NCBI GenBank assembly: GCA_015056885.1
Contig: SVFL01000004.1
Location: forward strand, 1-64,000
DNA from: Lachnospiraceae bacterium
GTDB lineage: Bacteria; Bacillota; Clostridia; Lachnospirales; Lachnospiraceae
Reading direction: 5' to 3'
DNA length: 64,000 nucleotides
Shown here: positions 28,212 through 36,017 of the stretch, in pieces
Layout: each line of letters starts with the position of its first letter
Position numbering within the stretch: position 1 is the first letter of the stretch
The notes under the pieces: generated by a model
The model's input: the letters and a program-made list of their open reading frames with translations, nothing else
Database searches by the model: none
What the model was told of the DNA's origin: nothing
Made by a program: the position numbers and the translations under genes

Positions 28212-29297
28212 ATGGATAAGATTATTTTGACCGGTGACAGACCTACCGGAAGACTTCATGTGGGACATTATGTAGGATCTCTGCGCAGACGTGTGGAGTT
28301 GCAGAATTCCGGAGAATACAAGAATACATATATTATGATTGCGGATGCGCAGGCACTTACAGATAATATAGAGAATCCTGAGAAGGTACGTCAGAACATT
28401 ATAGAGGTGGCTTTGGATTACATGGCATGTGGTTTGGACCCTGCTAAATCTACTTTGTTTATTCAGTCTCAGATTTCTGAGCTTTGCGAATTGACCTTCT
28501 ATTATATGGATTTGGTAACTGTGGCGAGATTGCAGCGTAATCCTACCGTAAAGAGCGAGATTCAGATGCGTAATTTTGAGGCAAGTATCCCTGTGGGATT
28601 TATGACTTATCCCATTAGCCAGGCGGCGGATATTACTGCATTTAAGGCGACTACCGTGCCTGTAGGTGGTGACCAGCTTCCCATGATTGAGCAGACAAGA
28701 GAGATTGTACACAAGTTTAATACGGTGTATGCGCCTGTTTTGGTGGAGCCTAAGGCGCTTCTTCCCGAGAATGAGGCTTGCCAGAGACTGCCCGGTATTG
28801 ATGGTAAGGCAAAGATGAGTAAATCACTTGGTAACTGCATCTATTTGGCAGATTCCGCTGATGAGGTGCGCACCAAGATTATGAGTATGTACACAGATCC
28901 TTTGCATTTACAGGTGAGTGATCCCGGACATTTGGAGGGAAATACCGTATTTACTTATCTGGATGCGTTCTGTAAGGAGGAGCATTTTGAGCGATACCTT
29001 CCTGAGTATCCTAATCTCGATGAACTGAAGGCTCATTACCAAAGAGGCGGTCTGGGTGATGTAAAGGTGAAGAAGTTCCTGAATAATGTAATGCAGGAGA
29101 CTTTGGAGCCTATCAGAAACCGCAGAAAAGAGTTGGAGAAGGATATTCCTGCAGTCTATGAGATTCTTAAGGTTGGTAGTGAAAATGCAAGAAATGTTGC
29201 AGCACAGACTCTGTCTGAGGTAAAATCAGCGATGAGAATCAATTATTTTGATGATGCAGAGCTGATTCGTGCACAGAGTGAGAAGTACGAAGGCTAA
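28212..29297 (+). CDS. trpS: Tryptophanyl-tRNA synthetase
   Basis: 361 residues. A class I synthetase that charges tRNA-Trp. The HIGH motif appears as [12 protein letters not shown] and the KMSKS loop as [10 protein letters not shown]. The [13 protein letters not shown] TrpRS segment reads [19 protein letters not shown]. The slightly longer length (usual about 330) matches the subgroup of clostridial TrpRS with an inserted segment around residues 185-200. It is a single gene with its own terminator. Confidence 0.96.
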   Translation: MDKIILTGDRPTGRLHVGHYVGSLRRRVELQNSGEYKNTYIMIADAQALTDNIENPEKVRQNIIEVALDYMACGLDPAKSTLFIQSQISELCELTFYYMDLVTVARLQRNPTVKSEIQMRNFEASIPVGFMTYPISQAADITAFKATTVPVGGDQLPMIEQTREIVHKFNTVYAPVLVEPKALLPENEACQRLPGIDGKAKMSKSLGNCIYLADSADEVRTKIMSMYTDPLHLQVSDPGHLEGNTVFTYLDAFCKEEHFERYLPEYPNLDELKAHYQRGGLGDVKVKKFLNNVMQETLEPIRNRRKELEKDIPAVYEILKVGSENARNVAAQTLSEVKSAMRINYFDDAELIRAQSEKYEG

Positions 29298-29377
29298 AGA
29301 AATCCAGAGTTTTTGAGGGAAAATTGCAGAAAAAATTAAATGACGGAAAACTTTCATTTTGAAAGCTGATAAATTAG

Positions 29378-29413
29378 AAAGGCCGGGGATGTATAAATCC
29401 TCGGCCTTTGGTT
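29378..29413 (+). terminator. Terminator after trpS
   Basis: AAAGGCCGGGGAT pairs with ATCCTCGGCCTTT (one wobble) across a short loop. The T run is short (CCTTTGG). Confidence 0.65.
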
Positions 29414-29525
29414 ATGATAGCTACCAAAAACCTGTGTGGAATTCAAATATGTGCAGAATTCAAGTATGTGAAGCGGGCACAACAGGGCTTTGGAACACAG
29501 GGAGAATGGAAGGGAGCTGTCAGAT

Positions 29526-30725
29526 ATGAATCAGCATTTGGGAAAGTCGAGTGTACGGTTTGAAGAGCCGGTATACATTGCAGGGAGCGCCAGTGTGGTA
29601 GGGACCAAGGAAGGAGAAGGGCCACTGGGGCTTCTTTTTGATATGGTAGGAGAGGATGATATGTTTGGCTGTACCTCATGGGAGGAGGCAGAGAGCAGTT
29701 TGCAAAAGGATGCAGTGTATCTTGCCATGGAGAAGACAGGAATAAAGACTACAGATGTGGATTTTATGTTTGCAGGAGATCTGCTGGGGCAGTCCATTGC
29801 AACATCTTTTGGAATAGCAAGCTATCAGATTCCTCATTTTGGATTGTATGGGGCATGTTCAACCTGCGGAGAATCGTTGGCATTGGGGAGCATGACTATT
29901 GCCGGAGGATTTGCGGATCAGGTGATATGTGTTACGTCCAGTCATTTTGCCAGCGCGGAGAAGGAGTTTCGATTCCCTTTGGATTACGGCAATCAACGTC
30001 CTTTGTCCGCAAGTTGGACGGTAACAGGAAGTGGAGCCTTTGTTTTAAATAAGAATAACGGCTGTAATGATAGGAGAAAAAACAATAACACTTGTAATAA
30101 TAACAATAGTAATGATAACAACAGTGATTATTGTGGAAACAACAATAACACATGTAATAATAATGACTCGACAGATGTGTCACAGGATATGTCAAAAAAA
30201 GTGTCAAACAAGGTGTCAGGAGGCGCAAGGGCCTGTATTTGCGGTATTACTGTTGGTAAGATAACAGACTTTGGTCTTAAAGATTCCATGAATATGGGGG
30301 CGTGCATGGCTCCGGCTGCAGCTTCCACTCTGGAACAGCATTTTATTGACTTTGGAAGTCAACCGGATGATTACGACAAAATAATAACAGGTGATTTGGG
30401 AAGTGTAGGACAGAAGGTATTAATTGATTTGATGAAGGAGAGGGGATATGATATTTCTACACAGCATATGGACTGTGGCATAGAAATATATGATGAGAAG
30501 TCCCAGGATACGCATGCAGGTGGGAGCGGTTGCGGCTGTTGTGCGGTGACTTTGTCTGCATATATTCTGAAACAATTGGAGGAAGGTAATTGGAAACGTG
30601 TGTTATTTATGCCAACAGGAGCTCTTTTGTCCAAAACAAGTTATAATGAAGGCAAGAGTGTGCCCGGAATTTGTCATGCATTGGTGCTGGAGAGTCCTGT
30701 GCAGAAAAATAACGGATGTAATTAA
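29526..30725 (+). CDS. spoVAD: Stage V sporulation protein AD with Asn-rich insertion
   Basis: 399 residues against about 338 in B. subtilis. The thiolase-like SpoVAD fold is clear: FxxPVYIxGSASVVGxKEGEGPLG near the start, GLYGACSTCGESL, SSHFASAEKEFRFP, and the C-terminal HAGGSGCGCCAVT and PTGALLS motifs. SpoVAD binds dipicolinate and recruits it for uptake into the forespore. Residues about 175-230 are a low-complexity Asn/Asp/Cys-rich stretch absent from the family core, placed between GSGAFVL and the ARACI strand. ATG 29526 is chosen with an AAGGGAG site; the TTG at 29490 is less likely. Confidence 0.9.
   Translation: MNQHLGKSSVRFEEPVYIAGSASVVGTKEGEGPLGLLFDMVGEDDMFGCTSWEEAESSLQKDAVYLAMEKTGIKTTDVDFMFAGDLLGQSIATSFGIASYQIPHFGLYGACSTCGESLALGSMTIAGGFADQVICVTSSHFASAEKEFRFPLDYGNQRPLSASWTVTGSGAFVLNKNNGCNDRRKNNNTCNNNNSNDNNSDYCGNNNNTCNNNDSTDVSQDMSKKVSNKVSGGARACICGITVGKITDFGLKDSMNMGACMAPAAASTLEQHFIDFGSQPDDYDKIITGDLGSVGQKVLIDLMKERGYDISTQHMDCGIEIYDEKSQDTHAGGSGCGCCAVTLSAYILKQLEEGNWKRVLFMPTGALLSKTSYNEGKSVPGICHALVLESPVQKNNGCN
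30050..30215 (+). repeat. AAT/AAC-rich low-complexity insertion inside spoVAD
   Basis: A run of about 165 bases built from AATAAC, AATGAT and GTAATAAT units, unlike the flanking codon use. It stays in frame and encodes NNNTCNNNNSNDNN-like text. Confidence 0.85.
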
Positions 30726-30807
30726 TCGCAAAAAGAAGGTAAGTCTTGCAATCTGATGCGTATATTGATACAATACTTGTGCGGTTTAATTCCGTAAAGG
30801 AGGCAGT

Positions 30808-31050
30808 ATGCGTAGAATGGAATTCAAGATGGAGCGGCCGGGACTTTTGGAGGTCGGACAGGAGATTTCTGTCACAGAAGGTCTGCTTCCCAGCAATTAT
30901 TATTACACAATCGACCCGTCCTTGGCTATGTCGGGCAACATTCCCTTTAATAAGAGACTTATGAGTCAGAAGGGTGTTGTTGTTGATATTGTTGAGAATG
31001 CCAGAGGTTTCTATGTTATGGCAGAATTTGACGAGCCGGAAGTAAATTAA
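30808..31050 (+). CDS. Small conserved protein in the spoVAD-spoVAE interval
   Basis: 80 residues, no membrane segment, predicted beta-rich, with an acidic C-terminus. AAAGGAGG lies just before the ATG. I do not recognise the family, although the well-formed translation start and the lack of low complexity argue for a real gene. It sits between spoVAD and ridA, 83 bp after the former. Confidence 0.6.
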   Translation: MRRMEFKMERPGLLEVGQEISVTEGLLPSNYYYTIDPSLAMSGNIPFNKRLMSQKGVVVDIVENARGFYVMAEFDEPEVN

Positions 31051-31101
31051 GCCCGGATTAAGGGTCCGGAGCAAAATAAATACCTTAGGAGGACACGTGT
31101 T

Positions 31102-31476
31102 ATGTTAAAAAAAGTTGCAACAGATAAGGCTCCCGCAGCAATCGGACCTTATTCTCAGGGAATTATTACAGGAAATCTTTTGTTTTCCTCCGGCCAGATT
31201 GCAATCAATCCTGCAAATGGTCAGATTGAAGCAGAAGGTATCGTAGAGCAGACCGAGCAGGTTATGAAGAATATCGGTGCTATTTTGGAAGCAGCAGGAA
31301 CTGATTACAGTAAAGTAGTTAAGACAACCTGTTTCCTGGCTGATATGAATGATTTTGCTACCTTTAATGAAGTGTATGGCAAGTATTTCACTGAGAAGCC
31401 TGCACGCAGCTGTGTGGCTGTTAAGACTCTGCCTAAGAATGTACTTTGTGAGGTAGAGGTTATCGCAGAGGTATAG
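31102..31476 (+). CDS. ridA: RidA family reactive-intermediate (enamine/imine) deaminase
   Basis: 124 residues, normal for the family. It hydrolyses reactive 2-aminoacrylate-type enamines/imines released by PLP enzymes. Visible hallmarks are APAAIGPYSQG, FSSGQIAINP, the catalytic Arg in KPARSCVAV, and the C-terminal LPKNVLCEVEVIA. It has a strong AGGAGG site. It lies between spoVAD and spoVAE and ends before its own terminator. Confidence 0.93.
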   Translation: MLKKVATDKAPAAIGPYSQGIITGNLLFSSGQIAINPANGQIEAEGIVEQTEQVMKNIGAILEAAGTDYSKVVKTTCFLADMNDFATFNEVYGKYFTEKPARSCVAVKTLPKNVLCEVEVIAEV

Positions 31477-31504
31477 ATTGTAAATATTTATGAATGTGAG
31501 CAAC

Positions 31505-31541
31505 AAAGGGCGTGGAGAATGTATATTCTCATGCCCTTTTG
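31505..31541 (+). terminator. Terminator after ridA
   Basis: AAAGGGCGTGGAGAAT pairs with ATTCTCATGCCCTTT (minor mismatch), followed by TTTTG. Confidence 0.75.
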
Positions 31542-31600
31542 TCAATACTTTTTACAAAAGCCATAATCAGACTAAATTATGGAGTAGAGGAGTATTGTCA

Positions 31601-31954
31601 ATGGATTATATAAATGCCTTTTGGGTGGGAGGACTGATTTGTGCAGTTGTACAGATTTTGATGGAGAAAACCAAAATGATGCCGGGCAGGATTATGGTTC
31701 TTTTGGTTGTGACGGGGGCGTGTATCAGTTTCCTGGGGTGGTATGAGCCATTTCAGGAGTTTGCAGGCGCAGGTGCCGGTGTTCCGCTGTTGGGATTTGG
31801 TAATGTGCTAATGAAGGGGGTAAAGGAAGCTGTAGACGAGCAGGGCTTTTTGGGACTGTTTGCAGGGGGACTGAAAGCCGGTGCGGTAGGAACTGCAGCA
31901 GCACTGATATTTGGCTACCTTTCCAGTCTGATTTTCAAACCCAAAATGAAATAG
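31601..31954 (+). CDS. spoVAE: Stage V sporulation protein AE
   Basis: 117 residues, matching B. subtilis SpoVAE (SpoVAEb, about 116). Four membrane segments, with the conserved MPGRIMVLLVVTG and GAGAGVPLLGFGNVLMKG loops. It is part of the dipicolinate channel with SpoVAC and SpoVAD. ATG 31601 follows AGAGGAG; an upstream in-frame extension from 31490 runs through the ridA terminator and is rejected. CATAATC about 35 bp upstream is a weak sigma-G-like -10. Confidence 0.92.
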   Translation: MDYINAFWVGGLICAVVQILMEKTKMMPGRIMVLLVVTGACISFLGWYEPFQEFAGAGAGVPLLGFGNVLMKGVKEAVDEQGFLGLFAGGLKAGAVGTAAALIFGYLSSLIFKPKMK

Positions 31955-31963
31955 ATTATATGA

Positions 31964-32010
31964 AAATCGGGTATGAAAAGCCTAAAGCTTCTCGTACCCG
32001 ATTTCTTTTT
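31964..32010. terminator. Bidirectional terminator between spoVAE and the DUF5721-like gene
   Basis: AAATCGGGTA and TACCCGATTT, with an inner AAGC/GCTT stem, followed by CTTTTTC. It overlaps the stop of the minus-strand gene. Confidence 0.75.
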
Positions 32011-32467
32011 CTGATAAGTATTTGCAGAGGAAGTTGTCCCATGCAAGGTCGGCTTCCTTGGTCATTACGAAGGTATGATAGGAAGTGCCGGTGGTTAGAA
32101 GGGCTTTATTGCCATCATAGCGGATGTTTAAGACCAGAGACTTTACCTGTCCAGGGTTGTCACCTAGAAGTTTTGCCATATTCTCCGATTTTAATTGCAG
32201 AACAAATTTAAAATATAAAGGTGTATATTTGCCCTTTATCAAATCAAAACACAATCCCTTTAATTCATTCCAGGGACGAAATTCATATGGAATATGGGAC
32301 TTGTCCCGTTCTTCAGGCGGATAGAAGTCGACATTCATATGTCCGTCAATGGTATAAGTATTGGCGGTGCTGATGGTGGCTTCTTCCAACAGGAAAATAT
32401 CAAAGGTGTCTCCTGAAAGAAGATGTGTCATAAAATTTTTCATAGAAAGAATCTCTAATGCAATCAT
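31982..32467 (-). CDS. DUF5721-like conserved protein
   Basis: 161 residues. The N-terminus (ALEILSMKNFMTHLLSGDTFD, then FLLEEATISTANTYTIDG) resembles DUF5721, a family seen mainly in Lachnospiraceae; the name is from memory and not checked. No membrane segment or catalytic motif is visible. Its start codon overlaps the stop of the LytTR-type regulator upstream by 4 bp, so the two are translationally coupled and probably act together. Confidence 0.65.
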   Translation of the reverse strand: MIALEILSMKNFMTHLLSGDTFDIFLLEEATISTANTYTIDGHMNVDFYPPEERDKSHIPYEFRPWNELKGLCFDLIKGKYTPLYFKFVLQLKSENMAKLLGDNPGQVKSLVLNIRYDGNKALLTTGTSYHTFVMTKEADLAWDNFLCKYLSEKEIGYEKL

Positions 32468-33204
32468 GGAACCTCCGATTTTGAGCCTGTGCCGTGAAAT
32501 TCATCAAATGCGTATTTCGCATATTTGCGACAATCCTTGTGAACCTTGAATACCGTATCATCCTCCATGGTGAGAGTAGTGCAGCCAAGTCCCAGCTTTT
32601 TGATATAACGTGCATTGACAATACCCTTTATGGTAGGAGCAAAGAACATGGGATGATTGTCTTCAATTTGCGCAAAAAGATTTGCAGCAGTGGTGTTGGC
32701 AACAAACTGCCGGTTACCGGTGAGTGTTACTGTCACATGACGTCCATCCTCCCATGCATAAAGAATTTCTTCCTCAGTGACATAAATAGTATTTTTGTCC
32801 TCACGCAGTTCAATCATATCTGGAGCCTCGGCCTTGATGCGCAGTGCATGCTCAAGACTTTCGGCTAATTCTTCCGTGCGAATGGGTTTGTCCAGAAAGA
32901 TTACATTTGCCGGGAAGTTCTTAGTTTTGTAATCATCCTTGGAACAACACATTACGATGGGGGCATGAACTCCTTTTTCTGTGAGCATGACGACCACATC
33001 ACTGCCGCTTAAGCCATCGGTGTTGCACATATCGATATAAAAAAGGTCATACTGCATGGGATTAGCCAAAAGAGCCTGTGTATTGCCAAAGGCATCCGTG
33101 TAAATAATCCCGGTGTCTGCGCTGCGGCGATCAGATTCTCTTTTTAACAGACGCTCTAATTGACGGCGGTCTGCGACATTATCATCACAAATAGCGACAT
33201 GCAT
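32464..33204 (-). CDS. LytTR-like response regulator
   Basis: 246 residues. An N-terminal receiver domain has the acidic pair Asp7-Asp8, phosphoacceptor Asp58 (YIDM) and Lys106 (LDKP). The C-terminal domain (about 135-240) has a LytTR-type pattern: YVTEEEILYAWEDGRHV, then IKGIVNARYIKKLG. Such regulators bind direct repeats and often control peptide or quorum-sensing genes. No cognate histidine kinase is adjacent, which is unusual. The downstream DUF5721-like gene overlaps it. Confidence 0.83.
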   Translation of the reverse strand: MHVAICDDNVADRRQLERLLKRESDRRSADTGIIYTDAFGNTQALLANPMQYDLFYIDMCNTDGLSGSDVVVMLTEKGVHAPIVMCCSKDDYKTKNFPANVIFLDKPIRTEELAESLEHALRIKAEAPDMIELREDKNTIYVTEEEILYAWEDGRHVTVTLTGNRQFVANTTAANLFAQIEDNHPMFFAPTIKGIVNARYIKKLGLGCTTLTMEDDTVFKVHKDCRKYAKYAFDEFHGTGSKSEVP

Positions 33205-33249
33205 AATAGTTCTCCTTTGTAAAACATAGCATTTTCAGCGGTAAACGTG

Positions 33250-33293
33250 AAAACAGTGGCCGGAATCCGTAGAGGATTCGACCACTGTTATTT
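33250..33293 (-). terminator. Terminator after the argG-DUF1294 unit
   Basis: CAGTGGCCGGAATCC and GGATTCGACCACTG form a long stem with a GTAGA loop. On the minus strand it is followed by TTTTC. Confidence 0.75.
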
Positions 33294-33309
33294 TACCATA
33301 AAAGTACAT

Positions 33310-33582
33310 TTATGCAAACCGCATTACAAGAAAAATTCCCAAAGCAATCTGCAAAATTAATATAGCCGGCATACCAATCTGAAAGCTTAAGTGTTTGGTT
33401 TTGTGACGAAACACCTGCATTCCGGCAATTGCACCGATGCTGCCGCCTAAAAGCGCTGAACCGAACAATGTCTTCTCGGGGATGCGCCAGGCACCTTGAC
33501 GGGCACGACGCTTGTCAAAGCCCATAAGCATAAATGCCACAGTATTTATCATTACCAGATAAATAATAATGTAAATATTCAT
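33310..33582 (-). CDS. DUF1294 family membrane protein
   Basis: 90 residues, three hydrophobic segments. The FDKRRARQGAWRIPEKTLF motif and the following LLGGSIGAIAGMQVFRHKTKH are DUF1294 hallmarks. Its function is unknown. Its start lies one base after the argG stop, so it is cotranscribed with argG and may simply ride on that transcript. Confidence 0.85.
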   Translation of the reverse strand: MNIYIIIYLVMINTVAFMLMGFDKRRARQGAWRIPEKTLFGSALLGGSIGAIAGMQVFRHKTKHLSFQIGMPAILILQIALGIFLVMRFA

Positions 33583-33583
33583 A

Positions 33584-34807
33584 TTACAAAAGCTTTTCGC
33601 CCTGCTCCTGCATCTTCATTGCTCTTACTTTGCAAGAGAGACCAAACAGATTGATGAAGCCCTCTGCATCGTGATGGTCATACAAATCACCGGTAGTGAA
33701 GGAAGCAATGCTCTCGTTGTAGAGAGAATAGGGAGAGGTAGTGCCTGCCTTGATGATGTTACCCTTGTAAAGCTTGAATTTAACTTCACCGGTAACATAC
33801 TCCTGAGTCTTCTCGATAAATGCCTGCTCAGCCTCACGGAGAGGAGTGAACCACTTACCTTCGTAAACAAGGCTTGCAAACTTGCTGCCCATTTCTTTCT
33901 TCAGAGCGTAGGTGTCACGGTCAAGGATAAGCTCCTCAAGCTGCTGATGAGCCTCCATAAGGATGGTACCGCCGGGAGTCTCGTATACACCACGGGACTT
34001 CATACCAACAACACGGTTCTCAACGATGTCGATGATACCGATACCGTGCTTGCCGCCCAGCTCGTTCAAGGTGCTGATGATATCAGAAACCTTCATCTTC
34101 TTGCCGTTAACGGAAGTAGGAACACCCTTCTCGAAGGTCATGGTTACATACTCGCCCTCATCGGGAGCCTTCTCAGGAGTGGTGCCCAGTACCAACAGAT
34201 GATCGAAGTTGGGCTCGTTTGCAGGATCCTCAAGCTCCAGACCCTCATGGCTGATGTGCCAGATGTTACGGTCACGGCTGTAGGAAGTATCTGCGGAGAA
34301 GGGAAGATGAATACCATGAGCCTCACAGTATGCAATCTCGGACTCACGGGAATCCATGGTCCACTTTTCATTTCTCCATGCAGCAATAATCTTGATATCG
34401 GGAGCCAGAGCCTTGATGCCCAGCTCGAAACGAATCTGGTCGTTACCCTTACCGGTAGCACCGTGACAGATAGCGGTAGCGCCTTCCTTACGTGCAATCT
34501 CAACCAGTCTCTTAGCAATCAGAGGACGAGCCATGGAAGTACCAAGAAGATACTTGTTCTCATAAATAGCATTTGCCTGTACACAGGGAACGATGTACTC
34601 ATCACAGAACTCATCGATAACATTCTCAATATACAGCTTGGATGCGCCACAAGAGATTGCTCTCTCCTCAAGACCATCCAACTCCTCAGCCTGTCCGCAG
34701 TCTACGCAGACACAGATTACTTCGTAGTCGAAGTTCTCCTTAAGCCAGGGGATAATTGCGGTGGTATCAAGACCACCGGAGTAAGCCAATACAACTTTTT
34801 CCTTCAT
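33584..34807 (-). CDS. argG: Argininosuccinate synthase
   Basis: 407 residues, usual for the enzyme. It joins citrulline and aspartate using ATP. The N-terminal P-loop ([11 protein letters not shown]), the [11 protein letters not shown] segment, and [17 protein letters not shown] and [11 protein letters not shown] are all present. ATG 34807 is used because GGAGG lies 9 bp before it; the ATG at 34822 overlaps that ribosome site. It stands apart from the argCJBD cluster about 9 kb away, and no argH was seen in the window. Confidence 0.95.
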   Translation of the reverse strand: MKEKVVLAYSGGLDTTAIIPWLKENFDYEVICVCVDCGQAEELDGLEERAISCGASKLYIENVIDEFCDEYIVPCVQANAIYENKYLLGTSMARPLIAKRLVEIARKEGATAICHGATGKGNDQIRFELGIKALAPDIKIIAAWRNEKWTMDSRESEIAYCEAHGIHLPFSADTSYSRDRNIWHISHEGLELEDPANEPNFDHLLVLGTTPEKAPDEGEYVTMTFEKGVPTSVNGKKMKVSDIISTLNELGGKHGIGIIDIVENRVVGMKSRGVYETPGGTILMEAHQQLEELILDRDTYALKKEMGSKFASLVYEGKWFTPLREAEQAFIEKTQEYVTGEVKFKLYKGNIIKAGTTSPYSLYNESIASFTTGDLYDHHDAEGFINLFGLSCKVRAMKMQEQGEKLL

Positions 34808-34904
34808 AATAAAAGCCTCCATGAATATATATGTATTTTATGTGTTTTACAATCTGACATTTACTATACAACATTCCGCGAATAAAAGCAAGCATTATTG
34901 GTGC

Positions 34905-34985
34905 ATAAATTTAAATACAAAATGTATATTTATTACCGCTAAGTGCATATTTTTGCATAATAAGCGTGAATATGCGCATAAAAAT
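34905..34985. promoter_or_regulatory. Candidate ArgR operator region upstream of argG
   Basis: AT-rich region with several TGCATAAA/GTGAATAT-type half sites. Bases 34947-34959 are the reverse complement of a 13-mer (TATGCAAAAATAT) that also occurs in the argC operator at 43847-43859. Confidence 0.5.
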
Positions 34986-35026
34986 ACAAGACATTGTATG
35001 GCACAGAGAAAACAGAGGAGGAAATA

Positions 35027-35240
35027 TTGACAGACGCGCTTGGTAAAAAACTCTCTTTTCTGAAAAGTATGCTCATCTCTGATATATATGAACACCCAAT
35101 AGGAAAACAATTCTGGAAAGAGCGAAAAAAAGTTGCGGAGAACGAACAGATTATTATAATGGTTATCTGATTGATGACCCAGAGATAACAGAATATTTGA
35201 CCAGTTATGTAAATAGTAATATTGATGGAGAACTGGAATA
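35027..35240 (+). pseudogene. Possible frameshifted small gene remnant
   Basis: A GAGGAGG site precedes a TTG-started frame of about 47 codons. In another frame the text continues as GYLIDDPEITEYLTSYVNSN up to a stop at about 35240. This looks like one short reading frame split by a frameshift. The family is not recognised. The rest of the 34.8-35.3 kb gap holds only the argG control region. Confidence 0.3.
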
Positions 35241-35326
35241 GATAAGTGATATGAATTCACCTGTGGAAATTTGCCCACCAATACGATATAATGGCGAAAG
35301 AATATTGAAAATACGGAGGAACTATT

Positions 35327-35563
35327 ATGAACCCTATGGCACTTATGAAACTGATGCAGATGAAGAATAAATTCAGCGAGGATCACCCGAAGTTTGTAGC
35401 TTTTTTGAAAATGCTCTTTTCCAGACCAATTGAGGAGGGAACCGTGTTGGAGGTGACGATTATCCGTCCTGGCGAGGCACCGGTGACCGCGAACATGAAG
35501 GTGAATCAGTCAGACCTTGAGATGTTTGAGGAACTGAAGAATTTGAATCCCAATCAGGGCTAA
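35327..35563 (+). CDS. Small conserved protein of unknown function
   Basis: 78 residues. An N-terminal amphipathic Met/Lys-rich helix is followed by an FLKMLFSRPIEEGTVLEVTI strand region and an acidic C-terminus. It is soluble. A CGGAGG site precedes the ATG. I do not recognise the family, but the start signal and composition suggest a real gene. Confidence 0.6.
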   Translation: MNPMALMKLMQMKNKFSEDHPKFVAFLKMLFSRPIEEGTVLEVTIIRPGEAPVTANMKVNQSDLEMFEELKNLNPNQG

Positions 35564-35741
35564 GTGGTCTGGAATTTGACGAAACGGGGCAATGAAAAGT
35601 AATCGGAGGAAGCAGGGAAGGGACTTCTTTATAGCATTTCAACTAAGATTTTTTAACATAGAACAACTTTATCAAGGTTGATTTGGGCGAAGGTGTTTCC
35701 GAAGCTCCTTGCAAGATAACAGAACTTGAATAGGTACGATA

Positions 35742-35780
35742 AAACCTTTGGATAGCGAATGTGCTATTCGGAGGTTTTTT
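35742..35780 (+). terminator. Terminator in the gap before the secreted metalloprotease
   Basis: AAACCTTTGGATAGC and GCTATTCGGAGGTTT form a long stem ending in TTTTTT. The rest of the 450-base gap (35564-36017) is AT-rich and shows no credible gene. Confidence 0.75.
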
Positions 35781-36017
35781 AATATTAAGATATTAGTGGA
35801 ATGACTTATGATGTGTAAGGCAATATGTTGAGGTGAGAGAGAAAAGTAATTGACAAATAGAATAATAGACGATTGAAAACAGGTGCTAAAAGATATATAA
35901 TGATAAAGTAAAATCACAGAATAGAGAAAAGGGAGTGGTTAAGATGCAAGATTAAAGAGTATATTCATGTTTAATTTTTTATTATTTACGTTAATTTAAG
36001 CAGAGGAAGGAAGCAAT

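Noticed and set aside
33671..34885. A 404-residue plus-strand open frame opposite argG
   Set aside because: Antisense shadow; argG is certain.
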